DNA from: Eucalyptus grandis
Taxonomy: Eukaryota; Streptophyta; Magnoliopsida; Myrtales; Myrtaceae
Length of the DNA: 64,000 bases
Direction of reading: 5' to 3'
Assembly: GCF_016545825.1 (NCBI RefSeq)
Contig: NC_052616.1
Coordinates: 7,564,001 to 7,628,000 of the forward strand
The position numbers were made by a program, and so were the translations under genes. Position 1 is the stretch's first letter; each line of letters begins with the position of its first letter. Under the pieces are notes generated by a model. The model made no database searches and was not told the origin of the DNA. It was given only the letters and a program-made list of their open reading frames with translations. This document shows positions 1 to 9,633 of this stretch, in pieces.

Positions 1-2914
1 ACTACCGATCCCGAGGTATGCAAATTCACCCTCTCTTACAAGCCCGACTTGATGGGGCCAAGGAGCTTCATCGAAGTAATTGAGTCGACTGGGTCGGGTC
101 GCTTCAAAGCAGCGATATTTCCCCAGGGTGAAGGAGGGAGAGATGCTTATAGACAGGAGGAGATCAAGCAGTATTACAGATCTTTCCTATGGAGCTTGGT
201 TTTCACTATCCCTGTCTTCTTGCTGTCCATGGTTTTCATGTACCTCCCTGGGATTAAACACGGGTTGGACACCAAAATTGTGAAAATGATGAGCGTAGGT
301 GAGCTTCTCAGGTGGATTTTCTCGAGCCCGGTACAGTTTGTCATTGGACGTCGATTCTACATCGGGTCTTACAAAGCTCTGCGCCATGGTTCAGCCAATA
401 TGGATGTTCTGATCGCCTTGGGGACCAACACGGCCTACTTCTACTCTGTTTACTCTGTGCTGAGTGCCGCGACTTCTACGAGTTTCAGAGGCACGGACTT
501 CTTTGAGACTAGTTCGATGCTTATTTCGTTCGTCTTGCTGGGGAAGTATCTGGAGGTTCAGGCAAAGGGAAAGACGTCTGAGGCCATTGCAAAACTCATG
601 GACTTGGCACCTGAGACGGCGATCTTGTTGACCCTCGATATTGAGGGAAATGTGGTGAGCGAACAAGAGATAGACAGTCGGTTAATACAGAAAAATGACG
701 TGATCAAGATCATTCCGGGCACGAAAGTAGCTTCGGATGGTTTCGTGATTTGGGGACAGAGTCATGTCAATGAGAGCATGATTACAGGAGAAGCGCGGCC
801 CGTGGCAAAGAGGAAAGGGGATGCTGTGATCGGAGGCACTGTGAATGAAAACGGCATCCTGCATATTAAAGCGACTCGGGTAGGCTCAGAGAGCGCGCTT
901 GCCCAGATTGTTCGGCTTGTGGAGTCTGCTCAGATGGCCAAAGCGCCAGTACAGAAATTCGCCGACCGCATCTCCAAGGTCTTTGTGCCCCTGGTATGTC
1001 AATTACCTACACTGCTTCCTTACTGGCCCGTGCTACGTAAATTTCACTAATTTTATCTGGTTTGGCAGGTGATCGTCCTTTCGTTTTCGACTTGGCTCGC
1101 ATGGTTTTTAACAGGAAAGTTCCATGCCTACCCAAAGTCCTGGATTCCATCCTCCATGGACAGCTTTCAGCTCGCTCTCCAGTTTGGGATATCGGTGATG
1201 GTGATCGCCTGCCCCTGCGCACTAGGGCTCGCAACTCCAACCGCAGTGATGGTCGGGACTGGAGTCGGCGCATCTCAAGGAATCCTCATCAAAGGAGGCC
1301 AAGCACTGGAAAGTGCACACAAGGTTCGTATCCAAACTTTTCATGCCGTCAAATTCCGACCACAATCCTAGATAATGCCACACAACCTTAGGTCCTTTCA
1401 AAAAAATTTGTATGTAGTATTTTAGCATCTTGAGATTGTTGATCGTTGCCAGATATGTAATATTACCTTCTATTCTGTCATCTCTCATCTGAAAGTGTGA
1501 AGTGATGATTTCACTCGGTAACCATCTTAGGAAGAAGTTGCCAATCTTATGTCATACATTACACTTCTCCAGGAACATGTTCGAATCGGTTGATTGCGTC
1601 TATTGTCTCTCATGGTAATTCACATCTCAAACCCTTTTCTGTACTTTTCTGCTTCCTCGAAATGGCAGGTTAATTGCATAGTGTTCGACAAGACGGGGAC
1701 GCTCACGGTCGGAAAGCCCGTGGTGGTCAACACGAGACTTCTGAAAAACCTGGTGCTGAGAGACTTTTATGAACTGGCTGCCGCAACAGAGGTATGAGTC
1801 CTTCCATTTTTCCGGTTCTCTATCTTTTTCGAAGGCTGCTTTGTGTTGACTGAGCCGTCAAAGACCCATCAGACTAACAGATGTGTATCAGGTGAATAGC
1901 GAACATCCATTAGCCAAGGCTGTCGTTGAGTACGCAAAAAAGTTCAGGGACGATGAGGAGAATCCCGCCTGGCCTGAAGCCAGCGACTTCGTGTCGATCC
2001 CTGGCCATGGAGTGAAGGCCGTGGTTCATAACCGGGAGATAATTGTGGGAAACAAGAGCTTGATGTCAGAGCACAACGTTGCCATTCCAGTCGAAGCAGA
2101 AGAGATCATGGCCGAGACCGAAGGGATGGCGCAGACTGGGATACTGGTGTCTATAGACCGGGAACTGATTGGAGTCATCGCGATTTCAGACCTGCTGAAA
2201 CCGGGCGCTCACGAGGTGATATCGATCCTCAATTCGATGAAAGTGAGGAGCATCATGGTGACTGGTGATAACTGGGGAACTGCGAATTCCATTGCCAAGG
2301 ATGTTGGGATCGACACCGTGATAGCAGAGGCCAAACCTGAGCAGAAGGCAGAGAAAGTGAAGGATTTGCAGGTGATTGAACATGCTATTCTCATCCCCAA
2401 AAAGGAAGAATTTAATAAAAAAAACTCGGGACATTTTTCCACGCAGGCATTGAGAGTAATATTGTTTGCTTTGGACCACAACCTTTAATATCTGCAGGCT
2501 TCAGGATACATTGTAGCGATGGTGGGAGACGGCATCAATGACTCACCGGCACTCGTGGCTGCGGACGTGGGGATGGCGATTGGTGCGGGCACAGATATTG
2601 CCATCGAGGCAGCAGACATCGTGCTAATGAAGAGCAACTTGGAGGACGTCATAACCGCGATTGACCTCTCCAGAACGACATTCTCCAGGATCCGCCTGAA
2701 CTACATCTGGGCGCTGGGCTACAATGTCCTGGGAATCCCGATCGCCGCTGGGGCTCTCTACCCTTCCACGGGGTTCCGCCTGCCTCCTTGGATCGCGGGC
2801 GCTGCAATGGCTGCGTCGTCGGTCAGCGTCGTCTGCTGTTCGCTGTTGCTGAAGAAGTACAGGAGACCAATGCAGCTTGACAACCTTCAGATACAAGGCA
2901 TAACAGTAAACTGA
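1..2914 (+). CDS. HMA5: Copper-transporting P1B-type ATPase, HMA5-like (5' end outside window)
   Basis: Cu(I)-exporting heavy-metal ATPase, closest in my recollection to Arabidopsis HMA5, which pumps copper out of the cytosol using ATP. The frame is open at base 1, so the N-terminal metal-binding domains lie upstream; 755 residues are in the window. Five exons with GT-AG, phase-0 introns: 1-993, 1069-1323, 1669-1791, 1892-2371, 2498-2914. In window residue numbers: first visible membrane helix from about 61, actuator motif TGEA at 262-265, copper-channel CPC at 379-381, phosphorylation site DKTGT with D423, nucleotide-binding SEHP at 460-463, hinge GDGIND at 627-632, then two final helices and a short tail. 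The LLLKKYRRP tail favours HMA5 over RAN1/HMA7. All catalytic motifs are intact and no frameshift is seen, so the gene looks functional. Family assignment is firm; the exact orthologue is inferred. Confidence 0.95.
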
Positions 2915-3109
2915 TGATGCACCAGTTTGTCTAGTTGATGCGTATTTAGGGATGAATCTGTTTAAAAATAAATTTTGCAGCAAGTTCGTCTGCGTGAAAT
3001 TAGTCAGCTGATTGTAATTGTATTTATGTGGCAGTGTTGTTTGGGATTCCTATGAAGATTCAGAGTGTATTTGAGCAGTGAAATCGGTCATCTTTGCGAT
3101 CTCTATGTG

Positions 3110-3115
3110 AATAAA
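3110..3115 (+). terminator. Candidate poly(A) signal of the HMA5-like gene
   Basis: AATAAA about 195 bases after the stop codon at 2914, in an AT-rich 3' flank. An earlier AATAAA-like stretch occurs near 2966. Usage is inferred. Confidence 0.4.
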
Positions 3116-3526
3116 TAATTCCTTTGCTATTTCTGATTCTGAATCTTACCATTGATCTACAAAAATTAAAACCCATCTGCAAAAATCATCAATATTGCAG
3201 ACCAAATGAATGAAAATGGAAAGAGGGGTCAGGGCTAAGAGAAAGTTTTGGGCCCAAACTCTCAAGAACAAGCGTCTGAAGTCTGAAGAACTTGATGGTC
3301 CACTAGCCAGTCATAGCTCAGCATTCTGGGGGACACGGTTCACCCATTTGCATTTAGAACATGCGTTGATAGATATATTAGTGAAGCTTGGCAGTACAAC
3401 GGTCGGACCGGCAGCTCGATTACCTCAGGGTCCATGTAAATCGCGAGTGGCATCAGCAACAGAAGAAGCAGAAGGTCGATCTCGGTGGTGCAGAAGCTTG
3501 ATTCGGAGCGGGGTACTGTACTGGTT

Positions 3527-3900
3527 GGTAGGGGTGTAAAAAACCGAACCAAAACCGAACCAAACCGAACTTGAAAAATTCGTTTTTTTCGGTTCGATTA
3601 ACCGAACCAAACCGATAAAATCTAAAAATTTTTCTTTTTATTTTTTTAAATCATTTTTAAATTTTTCTTTCCTTTTTTTTTTTTTTTTTTTTCTTCTTCT
3701 TCATTGTCTAGTCGCAGCGGCGGCGACCAGCCATGAAGAAGAAGAAGAAGAAAAGGAAATAAAAGAAAATAAAAGGAATAAAAAATAATTACAAAATTGA
3801 ATTAAAAAAATAAAATTTTATAGAAATGGGTGTATGTAGGGAAAAATAAAAAAACACAAAAGTAAAACTGAAAAATCGAACCGAACCGAACCATTTAACT
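3527..3900. repeat. CCGAACC-rich repeat, probably a decayed hAT-like element
   Basis: Begins with TAGGGGTGTAAAAAACCGAACC, just after the duplicated HMA5 3' block ends, and carries many CCGAACC/GGTTCGG motifs at both ends around an AT-rich, T-run core. The TAGGGGTG start resembles terminal repeats of plant hAT MITEs, but no matching CACCCCTA right end or target duplication is visible. No gene is seen. Confidence 0.4.
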
Positions 3901-4531
3901 GTTCGTACGTCACCTAATCAACAATATTTTTGTTTGGATTGATGTCATTATTGTTGATGGGTAATTATGATCTTAGTGGTTGAACAAACTTTTTTTTTCG
4001 GTATTACTAAAGATTGAAATTTTTCATAAACATCATTTATAGTAAGTGTGAATATATGACATGATCAAAGCTTTGTTGATTTCATGAAATGCGACATTTC
4101 CTTTAACTATTTTTTTAAAAGTAATCTCATTTGATTTTCTTAAATAGATATGCAATATCCATATGCTACTAACTTGAGCATGAATAACCAAAGAAGCCGG
4201 CATGGGTATTGGGATCTCAAGTCCAGATCCCAAGTCCCAAGCATGAGCGCAAACACTGGTCCTGGATCCACTAGAATTGAGGTTGAGCACTCGATGCCCG
4301 TGCTCGGCTCCTCGATACCAAGCCTAAGTTTAGAGAGGTTGAGCCCATGTCCCAATCGCTCAAGCCTGGGTCCATCAAGGCCAAGCCTCGGATCCAAGCG
4401 CCTGGGCATGGGTCAATTGAGGTTAGGTTGGGCCCAGGACTCCAGTGCTAATGCCTATGCTTGAGTCCATCGAGGCAATGCGTTTGACCCCTATGCCGAG
4501 GACCAGGTTCCTACGCCCAAACTCAGGTCCA
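3901..4531. other. Intergenic; GC-rich degenerate repeat at about 4190-4530
   Basis: AT-rich to about 4190. The stretch 4190-4530 then repeats loosely related GATCC, CCAAGC and TTGAGG words. Open frames there are short and unrelated to anything I recognise. It lies between the two copies of the HMA5 3' end. Confidence 0.4.
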
Positions 4532-5162
4532 TTGCTGAAGAAATACAGGAGGCCAAGGCAGCTCGACAACCTTCAGATACATGTCATAACAATGAACTGA
4601 TGATGCGCCTGGTTGTCTATTTGATGCATATATAGGGATGAATCTTTTCAAGAATAAAATTTGCAGCAAGTTCATTGGGGTGAAATTAGTCAGCTGGATG
4701 TAACTGTAGATATGTGGCAGTGTTGTTTGGGATTCCTATGAAGATTCAGTGCGTAGTTGAGTATTGAAATGGGTCATCTTTGTGATCTTTATGTGAATAA
4801 ACAACTTCTTTGCTGTTGTTGGCCACTTCTGATTCTGAATCTTACCATGGATCTACAATAATCATAACCCATCTGCGAAAAACATCAATCTTGCAGACCA
4901 AATGAGCGGAAGAGGAAAGAGGGGTCAGGGCTAAGAGAATCTTGGGCCCAAACTCTCAGAACAAGCGTTTGGAAGTCTGAAGAACTTGATGGTCGGGTCT
5001 ACTAGTTAGTCATGACTCAGTATTTTGCAGTAGGACGATCACACTGGCAGCTCGATCACCTCAGGGTCCACGTAAATCACGAGTGGCGTCAGCGACAGAA
5101 GAAGCAGAAGTTCGATCCGGGTGGCACGGGAGCTCGATTCGGACCGGGGTGCTGTACCGGTT
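4532..5162 (+). pseudogene. Duplicated 3' end and 3' flank of the HMA5-like gene
   Basis: Matches 2846-3526 collinearly with scattered substitutions and small indels. It starts inside the last HMA5 exon (the LLKKYRRP codons), passes through the stop, the AATAAA-bearing flank and on to a shared GGGGT(A/G)CTGTAC end. Only about 22 C-terminal codons are represented and there is no upstream coding sequence, so it cannot encode an ATPase. It is a local segmental duplicate that may still carry a poly(A) region. Confidence 0.85.
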
Positions 5163-5823
5163 CATAACGAAGAGGCCGACGATGTTGGAGCGTCTCGCCC
5201 CGCCATATTCCAAACCTCCTCTTCCGAGATTCCAGTGCCTACTTGCCTCCATAAACATCGGCCTCATGAGATTAAATATGGTCCCCCTCCTGAATCATGA
5301 CTCTCTGGACAAAACAATGTCATGCCTCTGTCCCATGAAGATCGGTTTAAATACTACCTTGTCGCATCGGGTCGGTTTCGCCATAGTACCAAATACATGT
5401 TGAAGGTGGTCCATGTTCTTCGTGCAAATGGGTGACTGGTACAATGATTAGCGATACATTAGTGCAAAAATGACAACAATTGGGAATACATAAATGATTA
5501 ACCATTCGTACGTGCATAATCTACAGTATCTCTTTCTTGTTTTGTTCAGGTTGATGTCATCATCATTGTTGGGTAGTTATGATTATATTCTTGATTATGA
5601 TTTCAACTATATTCTCACGCTTACTTTGATTGTTATTCAATGGGCTTATTATCTAAAATCACTTCGAGTCATAAATAAAAGGGTTCATATCACAAAAAAT
5701 GCTAAACTGATTGAATTGTGACAACTATATCATTTGTTATTACTAGTTTTATGACAAATGACAATTGATGGCTGTAACAACTCTAATTTTTTAATTCAAT
5801 TGAGTGGAAAATAATGATGATAA
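5163..5823. other. Intergenic, no gene recognised
   Basis: AT-rich sequence with only short, low-complexity frames on either strand. I see no motif or homology here. Confidence 0.5.
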
Positions 5824-5839
5824 TTTTGTCAAAAGTATT

Positions 5840-6039
5840 TTTTTTTTTTTTTTTTGTCTGGAGAACTTCTGTGCGCCACTTTGCGGCGAGTAAACCCCGA
5901 AGAAGAGAGAGAATCACCACCACCCTTTCTCGCCCCAAACAAGTCGTGGGTTTTTTTCCAACAAAGGCGGACGACGTAGTGATTCGAACTCTCAGAAAGG
6001 AGCGAAGCTCAACCACTACGCCGCCACCACGGGTGGTAT
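5840..6039 (-). mobile_element. tRNA-derived SINE with 16-bp target duplication
   Basis: On the minus strand the element starts near 6030 with a pol III A-box-like GGCGTAGTGGTTGAG, followed by a B-box-like AGTTCGAATCAC, and ends at 5840 in an A-run of about 18-20 bases. It is flanked by TTTTGTCAAAAGTATT (5824-5839) and TTTTGTCACAAGTATT (6040-6055), a 16-bp target-site duplication with one mismatch. Box spacing, length near 200 bp, poly(A) tail and long duplication together identify a retroposed SINE. I cannot name the family. There is no coding sequence. Confidence 0.85.
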
Positions 6040-6184
6040 TTTTGTCACAAGTATTGATTTTGGGTTTTTTTTTTTTTTTTATATTTATAAAACTCATATT
6101 CAGTAAATTTCGTATCGATTTTAAGATTTTCATTGTAAAATTAATAATTTTAAATAAATTTATCATTAATATATCATGATTTTT

Positions 6185-6340
6185 ACCCACCCCACTGTGG
6201 ATGAGTTGGTTGGGGAGTTTCCCCCTTTTCCGGTTGGGAGGAGGTTCGAGTCATCACAGTTGCATTTGCATGACTTAAATGTGGCGTCGCTAGCTGATGG
6301 GTTCTGTACGTCGATTCCTGAGCCATCAATATATATATAT
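6185..6340 (+). mobile_element. Second tRNA-derived SINE, opposite orientation, with target duplication
   Basis: A-box-like GGATGAGTTGGTTGGGG near 6199 and B-box-like GGTTCGAGTCATC near 6242, then a body of about 100 bp ending in an (AT)n tail. It is flanked by ATATATCATGATTTTT (6169-6184) and ATATATCAAGATTTTT (6341-6356), 16 bp with one mismatch. The body differs from the SINE at 5840-6039, so this is a different family. It lies about 300 bp upstream of the peroxidase start codon. Confidence 0.8.
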
Positions 6341-6504
6341 ATATATCAAGATTTTTTGTGACGTTAACCTAAATAAAATTACACTAAAACGAACTTTGTA
6401 CGAATTCAAGGGAAAAAAAAATGGAAACACAAGCGCTAACGCAGAGCGCGGATCGAACCAACCAAAACCGCGCGCGCGTCTGTCCACGTTCCACCCAACC
6501 GGCA

Positions 6505-6540
6505 CGTCCACGTGGGCGGCTCCACGCTCGCCACGTGCGA
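6505..6540 (+). promoter_or_regulatory. Two G-box/ABRE-type CACGTG cores upstream of the peroxidase gene
   Basis: CCACGTGG is centred on 6509-6514 and CCACGTGC on 6532-6537, 115-145 bp before the first in-frame ATG. Paired CACGTG elements are known sites for bZIP/bHLH factors and abscisic-acid response. A role for this gene is inference. No clear TATA box is seen. Confidence 0.5.
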
Positions 6541-6651
6541 ACGTAATCCCCGCGGCCCCACCCGGAACTACGCTACAAAAAAGAAAAAGAAAAAAGAAGA
6601 GGTGAGAGCCCAGCTGAAATATCCGAAAACCAGCGACGGCTTTGACACCAG

Positions 6652-8791
6652 ATGCTCTGCTCCTCTACAAAAGCTCTGCTCCTCCGCTGCAGAAATCTCC
6701 GCGCCCCTCTCGCCTCCTCTTCTCCTTCTTCTTCTGCTCTGCCGTTTCCCATTCCCTTCTCTCCTTCGGTAGCTCAGCAAACCCTTCTCTCCCCTCGCCC
6801 AATCTCGTCGCTCCCCGCGCCCGGCCCGCCGATCAAGCCGCCGCCGCCTTTCGGTTGTCGGAGCTTCGTCTCGCGCGATCGGAGATCGAGCCGTGCCATG
6901 GCGAGTCAGTCCTCGAAGGGTTCGATTTACGACTTCACCGTCAAGGTCGGTTCTCTCTCGAGGTTTCCCTTTTGTGATTTCGCGGGGGAACTGTGAATCG
7001 GGAGTCGCCCATCACCAGAAATGTCGACCCATATAATAAAGTTCGCCTTCTTTTTTTTTTCAAGTCATTTCTGAGCGAAGATTTTGTTTTTTTATATCCA
7101 CAGCGACGCTTCGATTTTATGTAACTCAGAAAGATGAAATTTTTATTCAATTGGTGTCGAGACTTTCTTGTAATCCATGTAAAGCTGAGGCCTTTTTCCA
7201 AAGCCCCGTATCAGAAATGTTAACCTCTATTATAAAGTTCGCCTTTCTTTTTCTTTTTTGGGTCATTTCTGAGCGAAGATTTTGTTTTTTTATATTCACA
7301 GCGACGCTTCGATTTTTCTAGCTCAGAAAGATGACATTTTTATTGAATTGGTGTCGAGACTTTCTTGTAATCTATGTAAAGCTGAGGCCTTCCAAAGTTC
7401 TTTCTGTAGCCTTGTTTTTGGAGGTTTTTGAAAGTTTAGGTGGTAATCTGAAAATGGACCAATCTACAGCACCTTTGATGTATAAGTTTCCCTTTTATCT
7501 ATGTAATTCGCTCAAATATCGGATTTTGTTGATTCAAATATCGAGTTTTGAGTAAGTTGTTGGGGTAAGTTGGTCAGGGAGCGAGATCATGTGTGTCGTG
7601 CCGTGTGCTGAGAGGTTGTGAATCATTTGAGGACCATGATGTTATGCTGTGCTGAGACTTGGAGATTCGGGTTCCTTTTTTTATTCAGGATGCTCGAGGA
7701 AATGATGTCGATCTCGGTTCCTACAAGGGCAAGGTCTTGCTGATTGTCAACGTCGCTTCGCAGTGGTAATTCTCAGGATTGTGTTTATGCCCCGTAACAG
7801 GGAACATCTGGTTGGACTTTAATCTTGGCCGATCTGGTTAAAAGCAATATCATATTTCATGCCTTTTATCATTTGGAATTCTTTATGCAATTCAGCTTGG
7901 GAGTAGCTCAGTGTTTTAGTAATCGGGTTGGTCCACCATGTTCTAATTTTTTTTATCGGTATGTTTGTTGCAGTGGACTGACCAATTCAAACTACACTGA
8001 ACTCAGTCAGGTCTATGAGAAATACAAGAATCAAGGTCTCCTATGCCTCCCCTGATGCCCCATAGTATCTTGTGTTTTAGTGGAATCCTGGCCTTAACAG
8101 GATAATAAAGATATATCGTATCAGAAAAAGCAGTTGGTTATTGGTATCACTTAGCATATGGAGATTCTAGAAAATTTAAAGAGGATGTCACTCTGATGTG
8201 ATGCAGGGTTGGAGATATTAGCATTCCCATGCAATCAGTTTGGAGCTCAGGAGCCGGGGACAAATGAGCAGATCGTAGAATTTGCTTGCACTCGATTCAA
8301 GGCTGAATATCCCATTTTTGATAAGGTAAAAGATATACATGAGGTCCTTCTCTGAAGATGAAGAGCATATGGTGAACTATCTCTCAAGAGTTTTTTGGAG
8401 TCGTATCTGCAGTTCCCTTATATTTCCTAGCAACTGGCAATTTGCAGTTTGAATTTAAAAAAAAAAAGTGAGGATGAAGAATCTGATTGCTTTTTCTATA
8501 GGTTGATGTGAATGGTGAAAATGCTGATCCTCTTTACAAGTTCCTGAAATCAAGCAAGGGCGGACTCTTTGGGGATAACATTAAGTGGAACTTCTCCAAG
8601 TTCCTCATCGATAAAGAAGGAAATGTCGTCGATCGCTATGCACCCACTACTTCTCCTCTTAGCATCGAGGTGAGAGTCTACTCTTTGATGATCATAGTCG
8701 AAGTTTGTTGACTTTTTTTGGCTATTTGACTGAGGCATTGCGGTTGTTATTGTCGCAGAAGGACATCAAGAAACTGTTGGGAGTGGCATGA
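6652..8791 (+). CDS. GPX6: Phospholipid hydroperoxide glutathione peroxidase, GPX6-like
   Basis: Reduces lipid hydroperoxides and H2O2, in plants mainly with thioredoxin as donor. Exons: 6652-6945, 7689-7765, 7974-8035, 8207-8325, 8502-8669, 8759-8791; all introns GT-AG; 250 residues from the first ATG. Peroxidatic Cys124 (SQCG) has its TGT codon split by intron 2, with no selenocysteine TGA. Gln155 (CNQFG), Trp213 and Asn214 (KWNF) complete the tetrad, and Cys172 matches the resolving Cys of plant enzymes. ATG 6652 adds 82 residues beginning MLCSS, rich in Ser and Arg and resembling the organelle-targeting peptide of Arabidopsis GPX6; ATG 6898 (MASQSS) would give a 168-residue cytosolic form. 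The gene looks intact. A 3' relic of it lies at 30184-30768. Confidence 0.95.
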
Positions 8792-8936
8792 GCGCTGGAA
8801 CTTCTTTTCCCCTGTGAGGATGAGAAGTAATCTGAAAAATAAGCATCCTCTTGACTCATCATGAGGATACCTCTAAGATGTCTACTTCGCATGTTTTGTT
8901 GTTGAATTTGCACTGCGTTAATAATGTAAAGATGCC

Positions 8937-8942
8937 AATAAA
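8937..8942 (+). terminator. Candidate poly(A) signal of the peroxidase gene
   Basis: AATAAA about 146 bases past the stop, in a 3' flank conserved in the second unit (about 30900), where the corresponding hexamer reads AGTAAA. Confidence 0.5.
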
Positions 8943-9633
8943 GTCCAGCTTCCGGTTTCCTACTGCTGTATGAAATCGTTCAGGAAACTAAAGGCGCTAA
9001 TTGCGGATGTAGCAAGCAAGTTATAATATTCTGGTGCTACGATGCTATAAGTTGGTTGATTATTTCTCTGGCGGATAAAAACTTTGAATGAGCGATGCGT
9101 GGTGCTGAAGTTAGATGAGTTTTTGGCTGTTGGAGTAGACTGTTTGTCCGGGGAAAACGGATTTCCTAACCATCGAATCTTCGCGCGGTGATCAAAGTTA
9201 CATTAATAATAAGATCATGCTCAAACAACCAGATGCGTTGACTAGAGGGTCGTCGATCTGAGGGTCATCAATTCATAGCGACATCTTTCGTGGCTTTAGC
9301 TGATGAGAATGAGAGAGAGAGAGAGAGAGAGTGATTAATCTCACTCAGTCACTTGTTAGACGGTCTTGTGTACTCTGGTCTTGTGTACCCTCTGTGAGAG
9401 AGGGAGAGAGTCAAGCTACATTCCACTGGTTACAGAGTCTTTTGACACCCTCCTGTGCTTTTCCTCTCAACGTACAAACCAAAAATTGCCAAAACTCGTT
9501 AAAATATCTACTCATCCCTTTGTGCATTAGCAGCAGGTGGTAACGGCACTGGGTTTCTACCATCGCAATTTGCAATTTACATGCAAGCTATCCTCTGAAA
9601 ATGAAAAAGGCCACCAAAGTTCTCGCATATGTC
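8943..9633. other. Spacer between peroxidase and YqgF genes, with GA microsatellite
   Basis: Collinear with 30920-31747 in the second unit. It contains a (GA)n run at about 9309-9331, expanded in the paralogous position near 31482-31509. No gene is seen. Confidence 0.6.

Noticed and set aside
5960..6035. Possible tRNA gene on the minus strand
   Set aside because: It has A- and B-box-like sequences but no cloverleaf, and it sits at the head of a poly(A)-tailed element with a target duplication; called as a SINE.
6195..6260. Possible tRNA gene on the plus strand
   Set aside because: Same reasoning; no acceptor stem pairing, and the body continues to an AT tail with a target duplication.
7764..7974. 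Selenocysteine TGA in the peroxidase
   Set aside because: The codon is TG|T split by an intron, giving Cys, as in all plant enzymes of this family.
9309..9331. CRISPR-like or functional short repeats
   Set aside because: Plain GA microsatellite, also in the paralogous spacers; nothing with spacers or direct-repeat periodicity was found in the window.
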